Shown here: piece by piece, positions 11,467 through 21,427 of the stretch
Position numbering within the stretch: the first letter of the stretch is position 1
Layout of the letters: every line of letters begins with the position of its first letter
Source: Laguncularia racemosa
Taxonomy: Eukaryota; Streptophyta; Magnoliopsida; Myrtales; Combretaceae
Direction of reading: 5' to 3'
Length of the DNA: 64,000 nt
Assembly: GCA_037954665.1 (NCBI GenBank)
Contig: JBBMOL010000204.1
Span: 496,001 to 560,000, forward strand
The notes under the pieces: model-generated
Told to the model about the DNA's origin: nothing
The model's input: the letters and a program-made list of their open reading frames with translations, nothing else
Database searches by the model: none
Program-made: the position numbers and the translations under genes

Positions 11467-12194
11467 ACAAGTTAAGAGAAGGGATTTTGTGTTAGTTGAT
11501 TTCTTAATCTTCATGTTCAATTAGGGTTCTTTATATGGTGATCCGAAATTGTGTGTTGTGAATTAAGGTTACGTGATTGTCTTGATTGAGAAGTGAATTT
11601 GTTGCTTGTTGAAGTTGAATTGAAAGGCTTGTTGTAGCTTCTCGTCATTGATCACTCTCATGAAAGGGAAGAGGAGTAGAAGTGTATTATTGATTCAAAT
11701 TTCCGAATTTTAAAATTACTTGGTTTGTAAAGGGAGTGGAAGTGTAATCCATTGCATGTTGATTTCGGAAATAAGAGTGTAGTTATACAATTTTCAAAAT
11801 TGAATTGTGTGGATTATATGGAAGCTATTTGATTTTCAAAACACACATTAAGTGATAGAAGTTATTGTGTGTTCATTTGAATTTGAAAGTTGCTTCTTAC
11901 CAATTGAGCTGCCTTTGTAGAGTTACGATTAGAAATTGTGTTGGAAGTGGAGTACATTTTGTTGTTGTTACCGTGGAAGTGGAGTACTTTTGTTGTTGTT
12001 GCCGTGGCAGTGGAGTACTACACTGAGAGTGTATTATTGTTGTTTGAAATTAAGTGTGTTGTGTGTGTATTGTATAAGTGGCGGTGTGAGTAAATTTGGC
12101 GTGGAGTTGTTTGTGAAGTGAGTGTCTTGTGGAATTTGGGAAAAGTTGTTGCACTGTGATTTGAAAGGAATCAGGAATATTATTGTTGTGGTGA
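11467..12194 (+). other. Long untranslated leader of B
   Basis: About 730 bases without a usable frame, T- and G-rich. It includes a roughly 31-33-base tandem repeat (about 2.5 copies, 11942-12017, unit beginning GTGGAAGTGGAGTAC) and the phrase TAAGTGGCGGTGTGAG near 12077, which also occurs in G2's leader (near 50762). Gag, expected at the end of the leader, is missing. Confidence 0.65.
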
Positions 12195-12660
12195 TTGAAT
12201 TTGAATTCAATAATGTCTAGTGAAATGCTTCAATATGCTAATGTGTTGTGTCGAACATTAACTACGTTTGCTAATAAGGATGAAGAACAAAGGGAAAACT
12301 TGTTCCATACTTCTTGTAGGATACAAGGAAATTTGTGTGTCCTTATAATTGATGGTGGTGGTTGTACCAATGTAGTAGCCGCCTCATTAGTATCGAAGCT
12401 AAGACTTACAACTATTCCACATCCTAAACCATATAAATTGCATTGGCTTAGTGATCAAGGAAGTTTGTATGTGACCCAAAGAGTTAAGGTACCCTTCAGT
12501 ATAAGGGACAAGTATTGTGATGAGATTGAATGTGATATCTTACCTATGTGTGCATCCCATATATTGCTTGGCAAACCTTAGTTATTTGACATGAGGGTCT
12601 TATATGATGGCTTCAAGAATACTTATGTGTTCCAAAAGGAAGGCAAATGAGTTATTTTGA
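12195..12660 (+). pseudogene. B protease remnant, joined to the gag start by a deletion
   Basis: ATG at 12211 (ATGTCTAGTGAAATG) opens directly into sequence that lies between gag and PR in complete elements (LCRTLTTFANKDEEQRENLFHTSC). The aspartic protease follows with LIIDGGGCTNVVAASLVSKL (relatives DGGSCTN), PYKLHWLSDQG and CDILPMCASHILLGKP, then a TAG at 12579-12581 where relatives have Trp (GRPW). G2 has the same gag-deletion structure (about 53206). Confidence 0.82.
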
Positions 12661-12885
12661 ATCCTATGTCACCTTCAGAGGTCTAAAATGTCCAACAACA
12701 GATCAGTTGACCATCAGAGGTTAAAAGGGCTTTAATACAGTATGATGATTCTGAGGAAAAGAAGGTTTATTGATGAGACAAGGTGATATGGAGAGGTTAA
12801 TCACAGTAGAGGCTCCAACATTCTTGCTTCAATTGAGATGTGTATTAGGGTTATAGGAGCCACAATCTCTACCTCCAGCAGTTTC

Positions 12886-13657
12886 TCAGGTATTGAATGA
12901 GTATACTAACATTTTTCCTGATGATTTGCCAACAGGATTACCACCCTTGAGAGGGATAGAGCATGCTATTGATCTTATGCCTAGTTCAGTGTTACCAAAT
13001 CGACCTGCATATCGCATGAATCCTGAGGACGCTAAGGAATTGAAGCGCCAAGTAGATGAATTGGTTGAATGGGGGTTTGTTAGAGAGAGTCTCAACCCAT
13101 GCGCTATTCCTGCCCTTCTTGTTCCTAAGAAAGATGGTACTTAGAGAATGTGTATTGATAGTAGAGCCATTAAAAAAATCACCATCAAATTTAAGTATCC
13201 TATTCCTAGACTTGATGATATGTTAGATGAGCTGCATAGTTTACAGGTCATCTCTAAAGTGGATCTTAAAGGAGGATATTACTAGATTCGGATGAGAGAA
13301 GGGGATGAATGGAAGACTGCTTTTAAAACACGTCATGGATTGTATGAATGGTTGGTTATGCCCTTTGGTTTGAGTAATGCTCTTAGTACTTTTATGAGGT
13401 TGATGAACCATGTATTGAAAGAATTTTTAGGAAAATTTGTTGTTGTTTATTTTGATGATATTCTAATATACAGCAAAAACCTAGAACAACATGTGGAGCA
13501 TCTTTGGGCAGTATTTTCAGTATTGAGGACACAACAGTTATTTGCAAATATCCAGAAGTGTTCCTTTTGCCAAACTGAGGTAACATTTTTGGGTTTTGTT
13601 GTATATGGGTCAGGTGTTAGGGTAGATGAGGAGAAAGTGAGGGAAATCAAGGAATAG
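12886..13657 (+). pseudogene. B reverse transcriptase (fingers and palm)
   Basis: 12893-13144 encodes the RT entry region (VLPNRPAYRMNPEDAKELKRQVDEL, ALLVPKKDGT) and 13145-13657 the palm. Recognisable motifs are PIPRLDDMLDELH, KVDLKGGYY.IRMREGDEWKTAFKT, WLVMPFGLSNALSTFMRLMNH and the catalytic YFDDILIYS at about 13448-13474, which is intact. Stops at 13142 (Trp site), 13283 (Gln site) and 13655 (Trp site) interrupt the frame. All three are TAG and correspond to W or Q in elements C and E in this window. Confidence 0.87.
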
Positions 13658-14230
13658 CCAACACCCACTTCAATTACTGAGGTAAGAAGTTTTCATGGAC
13701 TTGCATCCTTTTATAGACGCTTTGTCCAAAATTTCAGTAGTATTGTCAGTCCTCTCACAAAACTAACTAAAAAGAGTATACCTTTTGTCTAGAGTGAAAA
13801 GGCTTAGAGGAGTTTTGAAGAGATAAAAGAAAAACTCACTTGTGCTCCATTATTAGCTTTACTTGATTTTGACAAAGTTTTTGAGTTGGAATGTGATGCT
13901 TCTGGGATTGGAATTGGTGCTGTATTAATGTAGGAAAAGAGACCTATAGCATACTTTGGTGAGAAGTTGAGTGGTGTAACTTTAAACTATTCTATATATG
14001 ATAAGGAATTTTATTGCTTAGTAAGGGCTCTCATGACATGGCAGCATTATCTCCTCTTGAAAGAGTTTATTATTTATACAAATCATGAATCTTTGAAACA
14101 TTTCAGGGGACAACATCATTTGTCTAAGCGCCAAGCTAAGTGGGTAGAGTTTTTGGAGGGTTTTTCTTATGTGATAAAGTACAAAAGTGTAATCAGAATA
14201 TTGTTGCTGACGCTTTATTATGATGGTATG
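13640..14230 (+). pseudogene. B RT connection and RNase H
   Basis: Follows the palm in frame apart from stops. SFHGLASFYRRFVQNFSSIVSPLTKLTKK marks the connection; FELECDASGIGIGAVLM the first RNase H Asp; EKLSGVTLNYSIYDKEFYCLVRALMTWQHYLLLKEFIIYTNHESL the rest of the domain. TAGs near 13790, 13806 and 13931 interrupt it; E has Trp at the first of these and Gln (LMQE) at the third. Confidence 0.84.
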
Positions 14231-14259
14231 TACTTATCACTTCTCTTCAATCAAAACTA

Positions 14260-15391
14260 CTGGGTTTTGAGTTGTTGAAAGAACAATATATATGTGATGA
14301 GGAATTCAAGACTGTCAAGGAGAGATGTCTTGGGGGTAGGATGTATGATGGATATTGTGTGATAGAGGGGTTTTCGTATAAATCAGGAAAACTATGTATT
14401 CCATCTAGATCTACAAGGGAATTATTGGTAAGGGAAGCACATGCAAGTAGTTTGTTAGGACATTTTGGTGAGAAGAGAATCCTAGCCATATTGAGGGAGA
14501 ATTTCTATTGGAAGGGTATGATAAGGGATGTCCATAGGGTACTAGAAAAGTGTGGTATTTATAAGAGAGCTAAAGGGAAGAAAGGTGTTACAGGCTGAGT
14601 ATATGCCTTTACTTATATCATATAAACCTTGGCCTAACATTAGTATGGATTTTGTGTTAGGATTACCTAGAACACAAAGGGGGAAAGACTCTATTATGGT
14701 GGTTGTTGATCAATTAAGCAAAATGTCACACTTTATGCCATGTCATAAAACAGATGATGCTTTTTTTATTGCTAACCTTTTTGTGAAGGAAATTGTAAAA
14801 TTACATGGAGCTCCACGTAGCATAGTGTCAAACAGAGATACTAAGTTTCTTAGTTTATTTTGGAAGACATGGAGAAGACTAGGTACTAAACTTATGTATA
14901 GTAAGTCTTGCCATCCACAAATAGACGGGCAAACAGAGGTTTTGGCAAGAATCTTATTGATTGGGACTTGTGTCTTCCTATTGTTAAGTTCGCTTACAAT
15001 AGGTTTACTCATAGTTTAACCAGTAAGTCTCCCTTTGAAGTTGTTTATGGCTATAATTCTTCTATTCCATTGGATTTTATAGTAGGACCAGCGACAAAGG
15101 AAGAGAGTTTTAGTGGAGTTGACCAAGCCAGACAAATTCAGCACATCTATGATAGGATAATTAAACACCTTTAGAAGACCCAAGAACATGAGAGAATCTA
15201 AGGAAACAGACATAGGAAAGTTCATCTTTCTAATCCAGGTGACATAGTTTGGATTAATCTTAGTAGGGACAGGTTTCCACATAAGAAGTCATAGAAGTTG
15301 TCTCCCAGGTCAGACGGACCATTTAGGGTTTTAAAGCGCATCAACGATAATGCATATCGTATAGAGTTACCAAGAGAGTATGGAGTATTAG
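14260..15391 (+). pseudogene. B integrase, split by insertion C
   Basis: Zinc-binding N-domain at about 14440-14580 (EAHASSLLGHF...FYWKGMIRDVHRVLEKCGIYKR; the second Cys of the CxxC pair reads Tyr). Core from 14640: ISMDFVLGLPRTQ has the first Asp; IVSNRDTKF at about 14820-14846 has Asn in place of the second catalytic Asp; IDGQTEV has the Glu. A frameshift follows near 14945. The C-terminal part (HLSNPGDIVWINL, GPFRVLKRINDNAYRIELPREYGVL) stops at 15391, exactly at C's target duplication ATTAG, and resumes at 27803. Non-functional. Confidence 0.86.
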
Positions 15392-15814
15392 TGATACGAA
15401 CCACGCCTACGTGTGACAAAACCCAATACCAATACGTTCGGAATTGCTATCCAAGATGCCAAACAATCGAGTGGAAACCGTAACCCATTGCTTATAAGTG
15501 AAGCAAGAACCTTGGTATATTATGTAGACTCCACAATCGGGATGAAAGACCGATTGATAAGTCGGGATGAACGCCACAGAAGAAAATCCGATAAGTTCTA
15601 GAGTAGTTCTTTAAAGAACCAAGAGAGGAATTCTCTCAAAAGTGTTTTCAAAATTGTATTTGTATGTTCTATCTGTTCTAAACCCTAAAAGCTTTATAGT
15701 AGTGTTTACAATTCGTAACAATAAAGGCCCAAAATGACATAACATCATTAAGTTGCGGAAAAATAACAAAATAGGGACTTAAAGGCCGGCGGCGTTGGAG
15801 CCGGCGTAGAGCAT
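15392..15814 (-). repeat. 3' LTR of C, lower part
   Basis: Matches 26990-27415 of the 5' LTR, ending (on +) in CCGGCGTAGAGCAT where D inserted. A TATA box (+ strand CTTTATA, 15692-15698) and a GGCCGGCGGCG block at about 15784-15806 are visible. Confidence 0.88.
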
Positions 15815-17304
15815 TGATACACTCAGAACATATATATAAAATGGGAGCGTAAATTGCAGCAAGTGCACTGGTCGTATCAAGTAATAAAGTGGTGAAAAGT
15901 AAGGTTGTCGATCCCTCGAGGAACCAATAGAGTACTAGATCTATGGCAATTCTTATCAATATCTAGGTGATTAAAAAGGGGTTTTGAAATGTCTAATCTA
16001 AAAATTTAACTTAAAGCAACAAGAAAAATTTTATGACGAATCTATCAATTATGAACAAGGGAAATTAGAATTCACCCTAGATTTGTTAATCAAATTGCTA
16101 CCAAGTTATGTCAACTAGTGGTTATAAGGTTATTCAAGTGAGTTTAGAAAATCCTTTTTAGGGATGTTGACCTTAAATCAATTAGTCGGCTTCCGCGTCT
16201 CCAATTAACCAAGGAATCAAAATTATGTTCATACACCTCCCGATGCTACAAACAACTAATGCCCTAATTCAATTAACCCTAATCCCTTAGTGATTAATTA
16301 ACAAGAAACATTGCATTGCGCCCTCCATAAACTCTAATTAAACCAATTATCGCAACTCCCGTATTGATAATCAATCTAATTAAGAATTCCTAACAAATCC
16401 TAATCAATTCCCGTATCAAAAGGATTTCTAACAATTATAATCAAAGACTGATTATAATTGAAATCAAAGGAATTGCAATCATGAATAATCCTAATAATTC
16501 CTAATTACATAACATGGCTACAATTATCCTTTTAACATTCTAGAGTTTCATCCAATTTCCCACAAGGATGATTTAGAACATTATAGTATGAGTTGCATAA
16601 AAACAATTGAAATAAAGAGGTGCAATGGAATTCATATTAAACAACTAATAAATGGCATAAAAGAAAATAAAGCAAATGAAACAATGGTTATAATCTTCAA
16701 GAGCTTCAATCTTCAAAAATGACTCCTTGAATTCTTCAATTGAAAGCAAACTTCAACAAAATGACATTCTTCCTTCAAACTAAACTTTGGAAAAATCTAA
16801 AGTACCTAAGGAAATTCTAATGATTCAAAAGAAAGACAAATGATGCTAAGAACAAAAGGATTCTAAACAAAAGAAAGGATGCCTCCAAGGTTCACACAAG
16901 GGGTCTATTTATAGATCCAAAGAGGAGGGGGATAAGGTTGATCTGATGAGGATTTGAGTCAGCAAATTAATTAGGATACGATTTTGGAGAGATTCTCGCA
17001 ATGGATATCCGGGGAGTAATGAAGGCCGGCTCAAGGCCGGCGGCCTTGAATGTAGGCCGGCTCAAGGCCGGCGGCCTTGAATGTAGGCTGGCCCAAGGAC
17101 GGCGGCCTTCAGTGCAATCCTTCGCTCACTTCTTCAATTTTGTGAAAAACTCCTCCAATTAACTTGTAATTTACTTTTGGGTCCTCAAAACCTGTATTTT
17201 CACAATAAATACCATTAAGTATCATTTCTTTATTTTTTCGTATAATATTAAAATAAATTTAATATAAGTCTAAAAGAAAATATAAGTATAATGTGATCTT
17301 ATCA
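15815..17304 (-). repeat. 3' LTR of D
   Basis: TGATACACTCAG...ATCTTATCA. TATA box (minus TATAAATAG; + strand 16905-16913). A GC-rich tandem block at 17035-17107 has three degenerate 31-base-class units built on AGGCCGGC.CAAGG and CGGCGGCCTTGAATGT. Confidence 0.93.
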
Positions 17305-17318
17305 ACATCCCCACACTT
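17305..17318 (-). other. Polypurine tract of D
   Basis: Minus-strand AAGTGTGGGGATGT lies immediately before the 3' LTR, preceded by a CTTGAGGACAAGCAAAAG phrase. The same arrangement borders element F's 3' LTR. Confidence 0.8.
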
Positions 17319-18586
17319 GAACTTTTGCTTGTCCTCAAGCAAAATAATTGATTTAAACAAGAGAAATCCATCATTGAACTTCTGGTGCCCATTGTTCTGA
17401 CCATATTGAAATTTGTAACTAGTATATCTAGTTGAAATTTAGTAGTTAATCTAAATACAACAGATTTTTAATCCCAGTGTTTAACAATAGAAAACAATAC
17501 TTAGTCCATAAGGAAAAACATTCATTTAAACTTCATTGGTTATTAGCAAGTATCATCTCCCTCAATTTTACTTCTCTAAACAAGATAACAAGGAGTGAAA
17601 GCATATGGTATCCATTTTTTCCTAGAATTTCTCCCCTTTTTTTTATGTTTTATTTGCCTTGATTGACAGCGGAGTGAGACTTCACTCTTCTGAGGGACCA
17701 AAGCTCGCCCATGTCAACCTGACTTTCATTAAGGTACTAAATTTTTGCCTTTCTGCCCTTCTCGTTATTGTGAGTTCATTGAGTCGGCACATCCTGGGCT
17801 CATCGCCTAAGTGACCAAGTTTTAAAGGGACCCCTACGAACTCTTCCTCACACTAACATTTAAGATTGGATACTCTTAACTCACTTTCCTGAGTTATTGG
17901 AGTAAAGGCTTTTTTTTTTTTTTTTTTTTAAGGGATCACTAAGTAAAATATTTCTTTTACCTCTTTCACTAGGTGTTAAGGTATTCTCAAAGAAATTTCA
18001 ATAGAGATTTATCCCAACCAATTTTTCCTTGAAGTAAACTTGCTTGTTTTTTCAACTTAAGGACTCAATCTCAAGTTCAAAGGCTAAACATAGGGTAAAC
18101 CCCGTTCTCTAGAGATTTTACTCTTAAATTTTAACTATGTAAACTAGTCACAACAATTGGCGAGTAGGGCACCAATCTAATTCAATTTCAGGATTTCATT
18201 GAAAACACTTAAGGACATAAATAAAGCATGGGATTTGTAAGCTCATGATGTGTGCAATCATTATACTTCTACATTTATAATCCCTTCCCCACACTTAAAT
18301 TGGACAATGTCCTCATTGTTCCTAATATATCACAAAATTAAGGAAACGAATGTCAATGCAGAAATTGAAATACTGGTACTTCCCTGGTATAAAATTGTTC
18401 ATCAGGAAGAAAATTCCTCCTAAAATGTCTGTCATCCTTGGAGTGTCTTGAATGCACCGGCAGCTCTTATCCAGCCTTGAAATAGTTTTTTTTTTTTTTT
18501 GAAACGAAACTATTATAGATACTTATTAAGCATGGGCTGCCTCCCATGAAGCGCTTGTTTTATAGTCATCAGCCTGACTATCAGGG
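17319..18586 (-). other. Non-coding region of D between gag-pro and the 3' LTR
   Basis: About 1.27 kb with no coding frame above 60 codons on the element strand. It contains an element-strand poly-A run (poly-T on +, about 17910-17930) and a second PPT-like AAGTGTGGGGAAGG at 18284-18297 preceded by GAGGACATTGTCC. Near 18535-18565 is the phrase AGCGCTTCATGGGAGGCAGC, which has a counterpart just after the gag-pro stop in F. This is where RT-RH-INT would lie in an autonomous relative, but no trace of them is visible. Confidence 0.7.
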
Positions 18587-18790
18587 TTAGCTTACATCAA
18601 GGAGTTTAAACAACTCCTTCAACACCATCGTTTTCAGATTAGGATTCCAAGCTTCCTTCCATGGTATGGTGCCCTTCTTTTCAGCTTCCACCAATGTTTT
18701 GTAGGTAGATATCAACAAACTTACCTGCTGGATGTTTGCCCTTGACCATCCCAGGATTTCCCTATGTTCATCCAACTGGTCTTGAATCTG
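18587..18790 (-). other. In-frame extension behind the D gag-pro stop
   Basis: Directly after the gag-pro UAG (18788-18790) the same frame stays open for 67 codons (QIQDQLDEHREILGWSRANI..., ending ELFKLLDVS). The stop context is CAG UAG CAG AUU, part of the known leaky UAG-CAR context but not the full form. It could be a readthrough tail or a single mutation in a formerly longer protein. No domain recognised. Confidence 0.5.
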
Positions 18791-21289
18791 CTACTGCAAT
18801 TCTTTTGTCATAGGCGCTTGATTAATGTGAGGCCATGGATTTCCTAAATTCAAACACTTATAACCAAACAATTGATTAGAAAAGAAATTAGGTTCAAGTG
18901 TCTGCATAGGCATTAGTGTCGGCACTGGTGGCTTCTCATAGTCGTCTGTCTTCTCAAAAGCAACAACATTTTCAGTCTGGGGTACTTGTTCACGACCTTT
19001 GTTTTCTTGCTCATCTTCATCCCCCCAATCATCTATCTCATTCAAGACAGCTTCAAGAGTGGTTTGCCCTACATCTTCCTCCACATCATTGTTAGTAATT
19101 TCACCCTCAGCAGATATGTCAGAATACATTGCTTTCTCATTAGACAAAAACACAGGATCATACATATCAAATGTTACCTGGTCATCTAGTGCTCTAAGGG
19201 TGAGCTTACCTTGTCCTACATCAATTAGAGCTTGACCTGTGGCTAGGAATGGTCTTCCTAAGATCATGGGTACCTCTCTATCTTCTTCCATTTCCAAGAC
19301 TATAAAGTCAACTGGAAAGATGAATTTGTCCACTTTTACTAGGACATTCTCCACTATACCCTTTGGGTACTTGACACTTCTATCCGCAAGTTGTAAGGTG
19401 ACGTGCGTCTCCTTACATTCTCCAAGTCCTAGTTTTTTGAAAATGGACAGAGGCATTAAATTTATACTTGCACCAGAATCTATAAGTACTTTATTAAAAT
19501 TAAAATTACCAATAGTGCAAGGAACAGTAAAACTTCCCTGATCTCTTTGTTTTCTTGGCAAATTGGATAAATTCTTTTGTAAGATCATAGAACATTCCCC
19601 TATAAGCATCACTGGTTCATTCCCTTCAATCTTCCTCTTCTTTGTGAGTAAATCCTTCATGAACCTAGCATATGATGGCATCTGCTGAAGTGCCTCTGCA
19701 AAAGGAATGTTAATTTGCAATTTTTTAAAGACTTCTAAAAATTTAGCAAATTGTGAATCCAATTGTTGTTGCTTCAGCCTTCCTGGGAAAGGAATAGGAG
19801 GAACATATGCTTTCACTTTTGGTGAATTTTGCTTTGGCTCCTCTTCCTTTTGTTTCCCTTTATCTTTCCCCAAGTTAACCTCCTCTTCCTCAAGTTTCTT
19901 ATCAACCAATTCCTTACCACTTCTTAACATAATAGCATTTACACCCATAGGATTTTGCTCAGTATTGCTAGGTAAAGACCCAGATGGTCTATTACTCAAC
20001 TGTTGAGACATTTGACTAAGCTGATTTTCAAGATTCCTAATGGTGGCTTGTTGATTTTGCAACATTGTGTCAGTCTTTTGCATATAACTTATCATGAGTT
20101 CTTCCATTTTAGACTGACCTTGCTGAGAAGAGGTATTATGATTAGGATATTGTTGATGGGGAGTATTATGATTAGGACCTTGCTTTTGAAATCCAGGGGG
20201 TTTAAGTGCGTTGTTATCATTTCTCCATGAGAAATTTGGATGGTTACGCCACCCTGGATTGTAGGTGTTTGAATAGGGTCCTTGATTTCCTCTTTGGAAA
20301 TTGTTGACAAAATTTACTTGCTCTCCATGGGATGAGGAGGAAAAGTTTCTAGATGGGCACTCAAGAGTTGAGTGTGGTCCTGAGCATAACTCACAACAAG
20401 AAAATTGATTAACATTGAAAGAAGGTGCAGAGGTGAGTTTACTTACCTGGGCGGTAAGAGCAGAAATCTGAGCTGTTAAGGTGTCCATATCATTGACAGA
20501 TGCCACTCTAGACTTACCTCTTTCATGTTGCCAATTATGTGCACTAGAGGCCATTTCATCTATCAAAGCACTAGCCTCATCATATGTCTTACTCATTAAT
20601 GCACCACCAGAAGCAGCATCTACTAGAGATCTCAATGTGTCATCTAAACTGAGATAGAATATCTCAATAAGGAGATTATCTGGTAATCCATGATGGGGGC
20701 ATTTTCTAATTGCCTCCTTGAATCTTTCCCATGCTTCATAAAGTGATTCACCACTAAACTTACTGAAGTTTGTGATGTCATTTCTTAACCTAGCAGTTCT
20801 AGATGGTGGAAAAAATCTCCTTAAAAATTTAGATGAGAGATCTACCCAAGTGGTTACAGAGTCTTGTGGCAATGAATTGTACCAAGCCCTAGCTTTTTCT
20901 CTAAGTGAAAATGGAAAAAGTTGTAGCCTAATTACATCATCAGATACATTATTCATTTTCACTGTATTACAATATTGAAGAAATACTGCAATATGCTCAT
21001 CAGGACTTTCATTTGGATATCCTCCAAATTGATTTGATTGAACCATTTGAACGAGTGCTGGTTTTAACTCAAAATCATTAGCTTGAATTGTTGGTCTTCT
21101 AATTGCAGGACCTGAAACAACAGGTACCGTGTATTCTCGAAGTGCTCTACCAACACCCTGAATCTGATTGTTGTTCTCATCTGCCATGTTCTCTTCTTCC
21201 TTTCTTCTTTGCTCTCTTCTAAGTTGTCGCAAGCTACGTTCTATCTCAAGATTAATTGGTAGAAGTTCAGCACTTCTACTCTTGCGCAT
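18791..21289 (-). CDS. gag-pro: Athila-like Gag-protease polyprotein of D (832 aa)
   Basis: An intact 832-codon frame. Residues about 70-260 are the retrotransposon Gag core (LQLFPFSLREKARAWYNSL, TTWVDLSSKFLRRFFPPSRT, ESLYEAWERFKEAIRKCPHH). A zinc knuckle of form CxxCx4Hx4C lies at about 299-311 (CELCSGPHSTLEC). Then come a Gln/Asn-rich linker with YSNTYNPGWRNHPNFSW, a predicted coiled coil at about 404-435, a Glu/Lys-rich stretch at about 460-490, and the aspartic protease with catalytic DSGA at 604-607 (VLIDSGASINLMPLS) and flap/C-terminal ILGRPFLAT at about 676-684. Gag would form virus-like particles and PR would process Gag. Start: MRKSRSAELL, the first Met in the frame; MADENN at residue 35 is an alternative. 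No RT follows, so replication would need enzymes in trans. Confidence 0.93.
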   Translation of the reverse strand: MRKSRSAELLPINLEIERSLRQLRREQRRKEEENMADENNNQIQGVGRALREYTVPVVSGPAIRRPTIQANDFELKPALVQMVQSNQFGGYPNESPDEHIAVFLQYCNTVKMNNVSDDVIRLQLFPFSLREKARAWYNSLPQDSVTTWVDLSSKFLRRFFPPSRTARLRNDITNFSKFSGESLYEAWERFKEAIRKCPHHGLPDNLLIEIFYLSLDDTLRSLVDAASGGALMSKTYDEASALIDEMASSAHNWQHERGKSRVASVNDMDTLTAQISALTAQVSKLTSAPSFNVNQFSCCELCSGPHSTLECPSRNFSSSSHGEQVNFVNNFQRGNQGPYSNTYNPGWRNHPNFSWRNDNNALKPPGFQKQGPNHNTPHQQYPNHNTSSQQGQSKMEELMISYMQKTDTMLQNQQATIRNLENQLSQMSQQLSNRPSGSLPSNTEQNPMGVNAIMLRSGKELVDKKLEEEEVNLGKDKGKQKEEEPKQNSPKVKAYVPPIPFPGRLKQQQLDSQFAKFLEVFKKLQINIPFAEALQQMPSYARFMKDLLTKKRKIEGNEPVMLIGECSMILQKNLSNLPRKQRDQGSFTVPCTIGNFNFNKVLIDSGASINLMPLSIFKKLGLGECKETHVTLQLADRSVKYPKGIVENVLVKVDKFIFPVDFIVLEMEEDREVPMILGRPFLATGQALIDVGQGKLTLRALDDQVTFDMYDPVFLSNEKAMYSDISAEGEITNNDVEEDVGQTTLEAVLNEIDDWGDEDEQENKGREQVPQTENVVAFEKTDDYEKPPVPTLMPMQTLEPNFFSNQLFGYKCLNLGNPWPHINQAPMTKELQ

Positions 21290-21403
21290 AAAAAGAACCT
21301 TAAAGAGAATGGAAAACGATCACACAATGATAGGAAAAATTAAATAAAAAAAATAATTGTGCCTAAATTACCAACAGAATTACGAAATCTAATATCTATT
21401 AGT

Positions 21404-21421
21404 TCCCTGGCAACAGCGCCA
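21404..21421 (-). other. PBS of D
   Basis: Minus strand TGGCGCTGTTGCCAGGGA lies six bases inside the 5' LTR. It is the Athila-type PBS (as I recall, complementary to tRNA-Asp) with two differences from F's TGGCGCCGTTGCCGGGGA. Confidence 0.85.
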
Positions 21422-21427
21422 AAAACT

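Noticed and set aside
11936..12121. 61-codon plus-strand frame in B's leader
   Set aside because: Translation of a tandem repeat (about 31-33-base units); low complexity, no gag homology.
17905..17935. Poly-T as the tail of a LINE or SINE
   Set aside because: It lies inside D at a place matched by F (56709-56734), with no target duplication or promoter boxes around it.
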